Source: Hofstenia miamia (Eukaryota; Xenacoelomorpha; Acoela). Taken from it: 64,000 nucleotides of DNA. Location: positions 912,969 through 976,968 of the forward strand of contig SCFE01000092.1 of assembly GCA_004352715.1 (NCBI GenBank), written 5' to 3'. The notes under the pieces were generated by a model that did no database searches, was not told where the DNA came from, and saw nothing but the letters and a program-made list of their open reading frames with translations. Within the stretch, counting starts at the first letter, position 1. Every line of letters begins with the position of its first letter. Below are positions 21,343 through 32,700 of the stretch, one piece after another. Made by a program: the position numbers and the translations under genes.

Positions 21343-21724
21343 CCTTGTGCAACCACCAATACTCGAAGAACTGCAGCAGAAACTTTTAGGGACCATGAAA
21401 CTGAGAAAATAAGGCAATAACAGCAGGGAGTGCTAGAAATCGAACATGCCTCATTCACGCAATTGGTGTTCAGTGGATCAGGTTGCGCATCGTCACTCAC
21501 CGATAAATTTTTAACACAACTCTGGTTTAATCTCAGAGAAAAGGCATACTAACTAGTCCACAACCTGGAATTGGATAAGGTGCAAACTTGGATTCTCCTT
21601 ACTACGAACCATAATAATAATAATAATAATAATAAACTTTATTAAGCTTACAATACAGTAAATTACACTACAAACTACAAAACTAAAAAATAAAAATAAT
21701 TAATACATGAGAAATATCGATCTG

Positions 21725-22832
21725 GGAATATGGTCTTTGATGAGAATAATTTCAGTGGATTGTTTTTTCTTAATTTTAACCATGCAGTTTCGAGGCTTGG
21801 AGTTGACCATCACTTAGCTGGAGCCAGCCATTACCGGAAGTGACACCAATCATTTTGATTTGAACTACATTTATGGATAATGTTCTTTTCGTTTCTTTAA
21901 AATTGATAAAAAGGATGTAATATCAGTTTGTTAGTTGTATTATAAAAGTATTAACTAACATAAAACCGAATGATGAATAGATGGAAGACATCAACCCAGC
22001 TTGGGAAAAGGCATGTGAATTTATTAATTTTATAATAAAAGTGAACGACATTTTTGCTAATTTAATATTGTGATTGTTTTAAAATCTTTGCAATGTTGAT
22101 TTTGTAAATCTCTACATTTTCGTTGTATGGACATTAGAATCTTGAGGGAATCATTCCATTACTGTACTGGTCCGGCTACTGGATCCTCTAAACTGGCAGC
22201 AAAAACGGGAACAAAATACAAAACATGAGGCATTATCAGTACAAGCGAACCCGGAACAACCTTTTAATTTCAACTGAGACTGGGACCAATTTGATTAAAT
22301 ATTGGCTATTATATTATATTTGCATAGTTAAAATATGTCTAATATTCCATTCAGTATTCAGTATATTTAATAATGCAAAATTTACATCCATGGCACAACT
22401 TATGACACATCCAACGCATTTTTTTAAGAATTGCGGATATCGTAATATTTGCCCTGAATGCTTTATTAATGTAAATAAACGAATTTGAAATCAACTTAAA
22501 TTTTACAAAAAATACAATATTTAACGCTTAATTCATTGAAGTATAATAACCCGTTTTATTAAATGATTAAAGAATGAACATTTACTTAATTACTCAAATT
22601 TACAAAATCAACAATTGTTTAGTTGGTGTTAAAAAATTCATTTAAACATTTGATGAAATAAGGTGGCACTTCAGTTTAAACAATGCGAGGTACTAAAAAT
22701 TGTCTATTAATAAAAGTATTTGTAAATGTAGTTACAAATCCCTGCTTTTGCCTAACTGTCTGCATATCCTTAAAAGCTGCAATAATAGAACCAAGAAAAT
22801 GATTTCCTACAAAATTATTCAAAAGCTATGAT
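21725..22832. other. Intergenic, no recognisable gene
   Basis: AT-rich sequence beyond the 3' end of the PAR-1/MARK gene (which is on the minus strand). Short frames at 22225-22488 and 22828-23070 show no domain. Confidence 0.4.
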
Positions 22833-22838
22833 TTTATT
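22833..22838 (-). promoter_or_regulatory. Candidate poly(A) signal for PAR-1/MARK
   Basis: TTTATT on the plus strand gives AATAAA on the minus strand, about 345 bases after the stop codon at 23181. In AT-rich DNA such hexamers are frequent by chance, so this is only a candidate; others lie further left. Confidence 0.2.
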
Positions 22839-23180
22839 TTCAATATGTTTCAATTGGAAAAGTTTACGTAAAATGGTAACTGTCATAAAAAATCTTTTCT
22901 TAAAAAAGTTCTTTGTTCATAATCGGGTCACTCATAAACAACAAATGTCTAACAATATATTTAGCCAACACTATATCCCTTTTCCAAACCTACTTCAATA
23001 CAAATGTAATAATTTACAACAAAATCAGTTATTCAAACATTTCATGAATCAAATTATAATTTACAATTGAATGATAAGTTCTGCAAATGAAAAATATAAC
23101 GAAAACAAGTCGTGAAGCCAATCAGCTGTTAGTAGTTTGCGTGCAACACAACTTTCAGCGAAAACCTCGTCAACTCTTGA

Positions 23181-23227
23181 TCACAGTTTAAGTTCGTTGG
23201 CGATTCGAGAGGCTATATTCTTAAAAC
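23181..23227 (-). CDS. par-1: PAR-1/MARK kinase, last coding exon
   Basis: Acceptor TTTTTAG. Two bases complete the Gly codon split by the previous exon, then FKNIASRIANELKL and TGA (23183-23181). This is the invariant C-terminus of MARK/PAR-1 kinases (FKNIASKIANELKL in animals), which closes the KA1 domain and helps bind acidic phospholipids at the cell cortex. It fixes the gene's 3' coding end. Confidence 0.93.
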
Positions 23228-23513
23228 CTAAAAATGCATCACATTAAGAACGATGATCTTAACATTAAATCAATGAGATTAAGAAAATCCCATTCTATGA
23301 TAAGATTTCATATTGGCAAAGACATGATGGAACGGTAAAAAAATTATTCGCCTATTACACTTATAAACAAATTCATAGTCAACCTTTTATTAATGAATTG
23401 TCTATAGACATTCAATCTAAAAACTAGTGCTCCTTTACTCAAAACGCCAAAAAATATTCAGAAAGCTGTTACTTAAAAAACGTACACAATTCATAAATAT
23501 ATGGATTATTTAC

Positions 23514-23812
23514 CGATAGAAGTACCAGCGATTCGCTTAAATCGCACGCCGTTGAGCGACAGTCGTGGTAGTTTACACACTTCCATTTCCCACTGAACTT
23601 CGGCATTATCTTCACGATGTGTGCAAAGGAGAAGGAAGCGCTCCCGCTGATCATAATCACATCCAGCCGCATCCAATACTGCGCGGATTTCCCTCATCAT
23701 GTCACTCGGATCCATACTACTAGTAGTCTTCATTGACCAAGTAAAGCGAAGGGATCGCGGTTTGGTATTGCCCCGCTCTTCACCCGGTGTAGCAGTTGAA
23801 GATATTGGAGTC
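23514..23812 (-). CDS. par-1: PAR-1/MARK kinase, KA1-domain exon
   Basis: Acceptor AAATAG|GAC, donor TCTATCG|GTAAAT. The first base completes a split codon; the exon ends in phase 1. It encodes a short linker ([20 protein letters not shown]), then the KA1 domain: [67 protein letters not shown]. These blocks are almost identical to animal MARK proteins. KA1 binds membrane phospholipids and also restrains the kinase domain. The frame runs on past the donor to a chance TAA, which would drop the last 15 residues; splicing to 23227 restores the standard C-terminus. Confidence 0.95.
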
Positions 23813-26136
23813 CTATTTCACAAATTCAGTGGAATGAAAATGTAAAAGGAAAATGGAAATGAAATGACAGTCCAGTTTATTGAAAAAGCAAAAATATGGT
23901 AATGAAAGTTAACAATATATATAGAACCCTCCGTAAAATGAAAATGTAAGAGCCAGAACAAGGATTTGAAATTTGAATGACATATGAATCATAGTAATTT
24001 GACAGATCATATTTTTCGAAAGTATTAAATTTTTGAAAATTGTAACTGACATGCAAATTGATTAAAATGCAGGCACATTTCGAGACTATGAAGGTAGCAA
24101 GGTGGGAGGATACAGCATTCATGTCAGTAATTTTAATAGGAAATGAGGCGGAATTATAGTTATTTGTAATTCAATTTACGTATGAGACAAGTAAGGATAC
24201 CTTTGAATTTAAAAAGAGACAGTGAACACAAAGAAACTTGGTAACTTCATTGGTTTTTTTTACAGTTTGTCATTACAGCATCATTGGATTATATGTATAT
24301 CTACATGAGCAGGATAATTCTATAATTTCATTACCTATTTTTTTAGAAGAACAGAATTAATGCTTCTTCAGCAAAACTATATAATAATGAATTTTCATGA
24401 TAGAATTCTATTAGAGAGGTTATTAAATGACTTTCTTCTATTGGATTAGTTCCTGATATTGTTCAATGGGGCAGCCTGAATCTATCAAAGGCGAAAAAAT
24501 GAAAATTGAAGCATCTTTACAAGTATGAATAGGCTCTTTCTGAATTTCAAATGAAATTTCAATTCCAAAGTCTACAATTACCAAATTTTGAAGAACTCAT
24601 TTAACACATTACATAGTTCTCTGGTAGATATCTCACTAAGATAATTTAATACAATACGTTAAAGAATTTGAAATCGCTGTTTCATTTGCTTAACATTTAA
24701 CACTTGAAATGCGAATTGTCTCGACTGTCTCAAAAGTGTACAGTATTACTTCTGGCATTGGATTTACTTCAAATCTAAATTCTATAGTTCTCAATCATAT
24801 GACCATTGAGTCAACTAATGGAAAGTACGTCAACAGTTATTTCACAAAGATTCTTTCTGAATTATTCCATGCTTTCATGAATAATTTGGTCATATGAGAC
24901 TACAAACCTGTGTGCACAATCATAAAAAACTATATTGAACATCAATATTAAGAATTTTTCAGCTTTAATTGCAAAAAGTGAAATAACTAATAGGTAACCA
25001 GGTTCTTTTGAGCATCATGTAATCATGTACTGAGAGCAGAAAGCAGGCAGAATGACGAAATTAACAAACACGAAGTTTATATAAAAAGATCAAATGAGAA
25101 TGTTCAATTAAGTAAAGAAATTCAAAGAAAAGACATTTTAAAACTAGAGACCTGCCCATTCTCCTTTATGCACAGACAAAAATTTATTAATAAATGCTAC
25201 CAGCGAATACAAATTCTGATGGAAAAGAAAAAAATAAGAAAATAACAATAACAAATCGCTAATTTACATTTTAATTGAAAACTAAATTAACTATTATGAG
25301 AGATGGATGGACACATTGATTAAATTAATTTTTTCAATAGAAATTCCAATAAAGAAAAAGGGGTGTTTCAAAATTCTAATAAAACGTTTGGAAAATTAGA
25401 AGAACTCAGCCCTGTTGGTTAACAATTTTTACCTACCAAATTTATTTTTAATAGTTAGCGATTAAGGTTTACATCTTGAGGAAAGAGACTTTGAGAAACA
25501 ACTCGTATTTTGCGATAAATTTAATGAAAGGAAAGGAAATAAACTGCGAAAATGAATTGTAATACAGTTCTATGATTCCTCTTTGAAAAAGTAGGGACAG
25601 ATTTAATGTTACTCAAGCGGACTATATAACGGTCGCGTCAGTGCACATAGTCAATAATCGCGCAATCGCAAATGCGAGAATAGTTGAGTTCGAGTGTACT
25701 AAAGAACTCTTAAATTATAAATAGTGCAACAACTTTTCCAACAAATATTGAAGCTAAAATGCCAACTATCAAAGTGAAATTCAATAAGTGATTTAGAGAT
25801 TCATTTTAATTCCTGTAAATAAACCGTTAGCGAACTTTAAAACAACCAAATTTGCAGGAAAATAAAATTAATGCATTCTTATAAAATAAATTGAACCAAC
25901 TGCAGCAAAACTGTTCCATCTTTTTTTAACAAAATAGTGTTATTTATACTAGGTCAAACTACTAACTCTTAATAAAAATAAAACAGTAACTGTTATATGG
26001 AAATACATGTATATACTCTATGATTCAGATTTCTCAATAGTTTTGTTTTGATGCAATCAAGAAATGGAAATATAGATTATAGTGTTTTTTAAATTTTATG
26101 TTGTCTATTTTTCGAGCTCTTGGTGGCAAAGACTCC

Positions 26137-26156
26137 CTCTCTCTCTCTCTCTCTCT
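26137..26156. repeat. (CT)n microsatellite
   Basis: About ten CT dinucleotide units, in the PAR-1/MARK intron between the KA1 exon and the 33-nt exon. Confidence 0.85.
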
Positions 26157-26224
26157 TTTAACAAATAAAGTATTTGCGAATTTAAGCATATAAATTACAA
26201 GCCCTCCATTATAACTTTCCTAAC

Positions 26225-26465
26225 AGAAATCCGTATTACACAATTTAACGAACACACTACATAACCTTAATCATTTATAAAAATAGTTGTCGCACGAACT
26301 TTTCTGCTAAATCGTTAGCGTACCATTATATCCTNNNNNNNNNNNNNNNNNNNNNAGAAATCCGTATTACACAATTTAACGAACACACTACATAACCTTA
26401 ATCATTTATAAAAATAGTTGTCGCACGAACTTTTCTGCTAAATCGTTAGCGTACCATTATATCCT
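26225..26465. other. 110-bp assembly overlap around a 21-N gap
   Basis: Bases 26225-26334 and 26356-26465 are identical and flank 21 Ns. The remainder of the intron 23813-28033 shows nothing recognisable apart from the nearby CT repeat. Confidence 0.9.
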
Positions 26466-28033
26466 GAAATATTGATTTTTGGGACGATGTATTGATCGCT
26501 CTCTTAATTGCTGCTATTTTGTAATTTGAAGTAATGTATCGATAGAAGCCCGGAAATATTCGTTTTGACGATCAATACAATCAATTCGGACAGCGCGAAA
26601 TAGTAGGCGCCAATCACAACACTATCCAAACTACCCTTTGTTAGCGGATTAAATGATAATTTAGAATGATACTTGTAGCATGAACGTGATGAATGGTATA
26701 TTTGTTGTTTGAGGGTCAAGAATCTACGCACTCCTGAAAACATGGTTTACGACACCCTTTAAAGGTAATAGTTTGAGCTTGTTTTTGCAGGGTGCAACCG
26801 AGCACTATCCGAACAAATGGTTTATAGGCGTATCATTTAACAACTCACGAGTAAGTTTCTGAAGAGATGAGCTATTTCAGCAGAATAACAATGCTACACA
26901 TAGCTAGATGAAAGATAAGTTACACTCCACTGGTCACCAACATCACAAAAACTAACGATCAATGTACATGATATGTGGTGCTCATGAATATGGCCCACTA
27001 CAACCAAGCAATAATCAGTGACTAAATTTTTACAAATATTCTTTCGCGATCATAGATACTCATCAGAAATTAATGAAAAACCATCACCAACAAATTATTT
27101 GGGGAAAAATAACTCATAATGCAAATTTTTAGCACTAGGTCAATTCTTATAAATTTAAACAAAAAAGTTTTTCAAAAAAATTATTATTAATACAATTCCC
27201 TGATTAGTAATGCTCGATAATTTCCAAAAAAAATTTTAGGCCTCAAAAAGATATATCACAAGAAAGAAACATCTTTTAAAGTATATCTTCATAACACTAA
27301 ATTAAGTTGTTAATCAGTAAAACAAAATTACGCTTCAACTTGACAAGCATTTTGGCGTTGCTCCAAGAAGGCTGCATAGTTTCTCGGAAATAACATAAGC
27401 GATTATTTTCGGTTTTTTCGGCATGCTATCGAGCTCTACTGTTTAGGGGTTGACATAATATCTTCATGAAAATTCAATGCATGTAACATATAGTAACAAA
27501 TTATATAAATTTTTGTATTTTATGATGATATCCGAATTTTCATATGTACAAAAACATGTTCTCCTTGCTTGCACAAAATTTATATCAAAAACCATAAATG
27601 TAATGGAATTTCTGGAACTTTACACGTTCTCGATTTTTAATTTCATTGAACCCAACAATTAGGAGATATTCAGGTCAAATTGATTTTTATAGTTTACGCA
27701 GAATTATAAGAATGCAATAAATCTCAATCTCAACTATATGCAAAGTTTTGAAAAATATATCAAACTTTATTGCCAAATACGTACTTAATAAAAGTTCTTA
27801 ATATATAAAAACTTTGAAAGATAATAAAAATGACATCAATTTAAAATGATAAACAGGTAAAGGGCACACATCACAGTTTGAAAATTTTAACAGAAACATA
27901 ATTGGAAATAAACAATAAAGTGAGGATAGGTAAAAGTGCAGTCAGGTAAACAATGAAAACAAGTACCAAACAACAAGTGTTAGAATGAGAGTTGTGAGCA
28001 TAAAAAAGAATTAGCAAACAAACGTTAACTGAC

Positions 28034-28066
28034 CTATGTCTTGTACGTTTACGTGTTAGTCGTATG
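28034..28066 (-). CDS. par-1: PAR-1/MARK kinase, candidate 33-nt microexon
   Basis: A polypyrimidine tract and CTCTCGTTTCAG precede C|ATACGACTAACACG..., and CATAG|GTCAGT follows. The 33 bases keep phase 2 in and phase 2 out, so inclusion or skipping leaves the frame intact between 30320 and 23812. It would add the basic peptide IRLTRKRTRHR right after FFNRFSRR. Vertebrate MARKs have a similar basic stretch (KFVRRNLSFRFARR) at this place, part of which is alternatively spliced. Prediction from splice signals only. Confidence 0.55.
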
Positions 28067-28082
28067 CTGAAACGAGAGTTTT

Positions 28083-30411
28083 TACAAAACTACACTGCAG
28101 TAAAATATCACAGGTTATCATAATAATTATACATAAAAATAAGCTAGCATTCATAAATTTTGCACATTGGATTTGATCAAAGACACGATGGGGATTTATT
28201 GATTTTTAAATCATTAGTTAAACTCAATGGAATTCATGCATAACTCTTTAAATGATACACAGATGCTTAAATTTGTAAACATTTTATGCTGTTTGAATGT
28301 TATATTTTTCTCCAAATTACAAAAGCGAATTTTTGAATTTAAAAATCAATTCAACACAAGAGAAGAACTTCTTGTTGTTATATAAAGTAACTTGAATTGA
28401 CTTTAGTCAAATTACTGCAGCTTAAAAGCGTTTTGGGCCTTTGAGGAAATATTGGTGGCCGCTCTAAAAGTCTCTCTCATACAAGCACCCTTGAGAAAAT
28501 AATTTGAAAAGAAATGAAATTCTATTCACATTGTATTTAAATGAACTGCTCTTCTAAGTTTTCCAGAAACTACGTTCTATGTTAACATTACAAAATATGA
28601 ATTGATATCATTTTATATGTTATTAAGCGATTGTGAATTCGAGTATATTAAAGATGAACACACATCAAAACTCAAAGCGTCATTAACGAAAATATCCAAT
28701 AATGGTACAAGTCTGCACAAACCAGTCATGTGCATATCAGGGCTGCTTCGATCAGACTTGTACGTACAAGTTCCATTATGCTGTATGAAACATACTGCAA
28801 ACATGACTTCCAAACAATGATATTGTACTCACAATTTGTAACCTCCATTAAAATCATGTTCATACAAATTGCTATAAACGATTAGTTTTAGGGCTAATTG
28901 CGGATAAATGGGAATAATTGAAAACGGTATTCTCATTTTTAAAAGTAAAAATACAATTACTCGATTTTTAGTACAAAATTGAAACAATTACCTAAAAATG
29001 ATTAATATTCTATTTCAAGCGTTAAATATTATTGAAAAATTAGTTATTGGCTAATCATTGCGTTTCTCTATAATACAAGGAATAGCGTACTCATTGAAAT
29101 TTTGCTACATGAAAATATTCGACTACATAAGATTGTATAAGCTGAATAGTTTACCTGCGACTAAATCTATTAAAAAATGAGGCACGCGGTTGAGCAACTT
29201 GCGGAGGAGTTTCTATATTTGACTGGGTGAGGTACTGAAGATGCTCNTACAAAACTACACTGCAGTAAAATATCACAGGTTATCATAATAATTATACATA
29301 AAAATAAGCTAGCATTCATAAATTTTGCACATTGGATTTGATCAAAGACACGATGGGGATTTATTGATTTTTAAATCATTAGTTAAACTCAATGGAATTC
29401 ATGCATAACTCTTTAAATGATACACAGATGCTTAAATTTGTAAACATTTTATGCTGTTTGAATGTTATATTTTTCTCCAAATTACAAAAGCGAATTTTTG
29501 AATTTAAAAATCAATTCAACACAAGAGAAGAACTTCTTGTTGTTATATAAAGTAACTTGAATTGACTTTAGTCAAATTACTGCAGCTTAAAAGCGTTTTG
29601 GGCCTTTGAGGAAATATTGGTGGCCGCTCTAAAAGTCTCTCTCATACAAGCACCCTTGAGAAAATAATTTGAAAAGAAATGAAATTCTATTCACATTGTA
29701 TTTAAATGAACTGCTCTTCTAAGTTTTCCAGAAACTACGTTCTATGTTAACATTACAAAATATGAATTGATATCATTTTATATGTTATTAAGCGATTGTG
29801 AATTCGAGTATATTAAAGATGAACACACATCAAAACTCAAAGCGTCATTAACGAAAATATCCAATAATGGTACAAGTCTGCACAAACCAGTCATGTGCAT
29901 ATCAGGGCTGCTTCGATCAGACTTGTACGTACAAGTTCCATTATGCTGTATGAAACATACTGCAAACATGACTTCCAAACAATGATATTGTACTCACAAT
30001 TTGTAACCTCCATTAAAATCATGTTCATACAAATTGCTATAAACGATTAGTTTTAGGGCTAATTGCGGATAAATGGGAATAATTGAAAACGGTATTCTCA
30101 TTTTTAAAAGTAAAAATACAATTACTCGATTTTTAGTACAAAATTGAAACAATTACCTAAAAATGATTAATATTCTATTTCAAGCGTTAAATATTATTGA
30201 AAAATTAGTTATTGGCTAATCATTGCGTTTCTCTATAATACAAGGAATAGCGTACTCATTGAAATTTTGCTACATGAAAATATTCGACTACATAAGATTG
30301 TATAAGCTGAATAGTTTACCTGCGACTAAATCTATTAAAAAATGAGGCACGCGGTTGAGCAACTTGCGGAGGAGTTTCTATATTTGACTGGGTGAGGTAC
30401 TGAAGATGCTC
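28083..30411. other. 1164-bp assembly overlap around a single N
   Basis: Bases 28083-29246 and 29248-30411 are identical over 1164 bp, separated by one N at 29247. The first copy ends inside the exon at 30320-30520, so it contains only the 3' part of that exon (29155-29246). A repeat broken mid-exon and joined by a single N is best explained as two overlapping contigs placed end to end. Confidence 0.88.
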
Positions 30412-30520
30412 TCGTGCAGATTGACCATGCACTGTAGATCTCGCATCGTTCTTACGGTGAAATCGCTGAGGGATGCTACTGGGTGCTGTGTCTACACGCT
30501 TCGACGCAGAAGTAGTTGTA
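30320..30520 (-). CDS. par-1: PAR-1/MARK kinase, spacer exon with basic C-terminal motif
   Basis: Acceptor TTTTTAG|TAC, donor CGCAG|GTAAAC; phase 2 in and out, 201 bp. It encodes a Ser/Thr/Pro-rich spacer (TTTSASKRVDTAPSSIPQRF, QYLTQSNIETPPQVAQPR) and ends ASFFNRFSRR. The last block corresponds to the SIFSKFTSKFVRRN region that precedes the KA1 exon in vertebrate MARKs. Its 3' 92 bases are duplicated at 29155-29246 by the assembly overlap. Confidence 0.85.
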
Positions 30521-30718
30521 CTAAAAATCTCTGTGATATGTATGCAACACGTATTAAAACATTTGCCAATTAAAGAGCATTCATTGAAACATGATAAACG
30601 ATGGTAAAATTAAACGTGGATCTAGAATTACTAGCGCAACTAAAATGACTGCAGTTGTTTTATTAAAAGAAAATCACATGCTTCTACTAACAACATGCTC
30701 GGGAACATTGACACTTAC

Positions 30719-30760
30719 CACTGGAGAGTGGTATTATCCTGATCGTTGATAGAAGGTGAT
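30719..30760 (-). CDS. par-1: PAR-1/MARK kinase, 42-nt spacer exon
   Basis: Acceptor TACTGTAG, donor CAGTG|GTAAGT, phase 2 in and out. It encodes SPSINDQDNTTLQ. The length is a multiple of three with equal phases, so it could be skipped without a frameshift. Support comes from strong splice sites and phase match with both neighbours. Confidence 0.75.
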
Positions 30761-32580
30761 CTACAGTAATCACATTACTATTTAAAAAATTGAATAAGTC
30801 AGTAAAAATATTGATGGAGCAATGAGCTAATTAAATTAAAATCAAATAGATATTGGCAATACATTGAATCACTGCTGTAAATTAAAATAATGGGAAAATA
30901 TTGCGATTTATAAAACTGAAATGTGATCTCAAAATTTTATAGGTGAAAATTTTCAATTTACCGCAATTAATAACATGCAACTAAAGTAAAATGAAAAATG
31001 TCAAACTTAAGGAGGAACAAAAGCTAGTTAACAAGCTCAAATTAGAAGCGCTAGGGGTTATTTGTTGAGTGTGATGCGAGTCTAAATATTGATTTGAGGA
31101 CAAAAAATGTTTACAAATATATGAAAGTGAATTAAAAAATAAACATGTAGACAACCTTGTACGGTTACGAGGATAGGAAAGAGTCCTTTAACAAATTAAG
31201 TAAAAAACATTAAATAATTTTCAATTAACATGTGTACTAAAGAAATAATAACAAGCAACACGATGAAATAATAAATAATTTAAAAATCTAGATAAGGTTA
31301 GTTGTGAAAATTGAACAGCACTTTCTCGACATTCGTTAGTACGAGATGAAATAATGTAGTAGAGGCATTCCACTAACAATGAGTTTGAAGTAAGTGAATG
31401 TCAATTCTTATTACTTTCCAACATTATTTTAAAAATAATGAATACTACAGAAGAACTTTTCAAAAATAAATGTAAGTATCTTAAATTAATAAGCAATTAC
31501 GCCATAGACGACATAATGGCAATGAGAAAAATTTAACAATAGTTCAAAAGGTGCGTGTGACTTTGGAGGGAAAATTACAACCCTTTTAGTTAACGCATTT
31601 CTTTAAACAACTTCAGGAAATTTGATGCACGGTAGTTTACCTGATTTTAGACATTGGTGGAAGAAAGGCAATAGGTTTAAGTACTCATAAACACGCTACA
31701 TTGTAAGAAATAAATTTTAAAGTTTTTTAAAATATATTAGTGTGACGACAAGACGTGATATTTCCTATTTTCATACAGATTTGAAAACTTCCAACTTAAG
31801 CGAAATTTCTTAGGTTTCCATAAACATTTTTCTAAATTATTGTCCCACATAATTTGTTTGAACATAAACTTATTGTTGCCATTATTGTATAAGTATACAC
31901 CATGACACAGCAATTCTTCAAATGTATTATTTTAAAGTCAATCTCTAAAACACTAATACACTTGAAAGCCCAAATAAGGACATTTTCGACAAACTCATTC
32001 ATTCATTCCATTAAAAAAAACTTGAGTGAATTACACATTCTTAATTCGTTTGTTTCATGAGCTCTCTTAATTTTAATTCTACTAACATCTCTTCATTGAA
32101 TTGCTATCAGATATTTTGCCATATCTAACTTTTGTGACATCCTAGTAGGCAACACCTTTTGCAAGCATATGTAATTTACTTAAAATATATGAGCTCTGGC
32201 GAAATAGTCTTTACAGATTGGAGAAGTGGCTTGTATTTGACATTATAATTAGTAGTTGTAAACACGTTATAACTCCAACTACCATGTGATGCTGCTCATA
32301 GATGCGTTGTCATTTAAGTATCATAATGATACAATTATCTACATTTCGGTACATGTATTCGATAAATTTTTGGTCGCAATTATCCCTTCAAAAAAATTTA
32401 CATTGGTCATAGAGCTTAACGCAAAGTATGCGTTGAAATATGGAGAAAATATTCTGGAAAAAAGCAAATTTAAATTTTGCAATCAAATTCAATAAAAATA
32501 CAATGGCTAGTAATTACTAATGTGCTGTTAGGCGGTAAATAAACCGAATTATTCTTTCTGAAAATCAAATAATCACTCAC
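30761..32580 (-). other. PAR-1/MARK intron, nothing recognised
   Basis: AT-rich sequence without transposon motifs or long frames. Confidence 0.5.
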
Positions 32581-32700
32581 TTGACTCGAGATAAGTTCTC
32601 TCTTGGTGTTTTGTCGTTGGCAGGAGTTGTGGGTGATATCGAAGGCAAAACATGGTTGCTATTAGGAAGCTTCATCTGTTGAACTTTTGATGATGTCAAA
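32581..32700 (-). CDS. par-1: PAR-1/MARK kinase, spacer exon
   Basis: Acceptor TTTTTAG|TTT, donor GTCAA|GTGAGT; 120 bp, phase 2 in and out. It encodes LTSSKVQQMKLPNSNHVLPS and ISPTTPANDKTPRENLSRV: low-complexity Ser/Thr/Pro spacer, as expected between the UBA and KA1 domains. It is also phase-neutral if skipped. Confidence 0.8.

Larger units (their letters stand above)
18950..21720 (+). mobile_element. Decayed retroelement with reverse transcriptase and nuclease-like C-terminus
   Basis: A family common in marine and other invertebrates, read here in several frames. Order: LDRLLFVDNSKSAATALYAF (about 19000); GAGPSGLDSLGAKRILTSSV (19393); MIALDKNTGIGIGEMFRRIT (19558); LFVDADNAFNRLNRKLAL, which holds the first catalytic Asp (19765); GDVAAMAMYSIATM, where the usual QGD-P block is shortened (19917); FYADDGAGGGN (20000), the catalytic Asp pair, in another frame; TVLLVKPEHLDKANKYFGK; a Cys/His motif CSKRFSIAHALPCPTGGF (20850); and DGARLDISDVGF with TFFDVRVFNP (21263-21340). 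The last pair of strands resembles a PD-(D/E)XK nuclease core. The 3' end has (ATA)n followed by AAACTTTATTAAGC. Stops and frameshifts make it inactive. I cannot name the clade. Confidence 0.75.

Noticed and set aside
28602-29985. Two identical 72-codon ORFs, looking like tandem paralogues
   Set aside because: They are the same intronic sequence repeated by the 1164-bp assembly overlap; no domain.
28083-30411. Recent segmental duplication
   Set aside because: Identity is total, one N separates the copies, and the first copy ends mid-exon; four similar cases in the window point to assembly.
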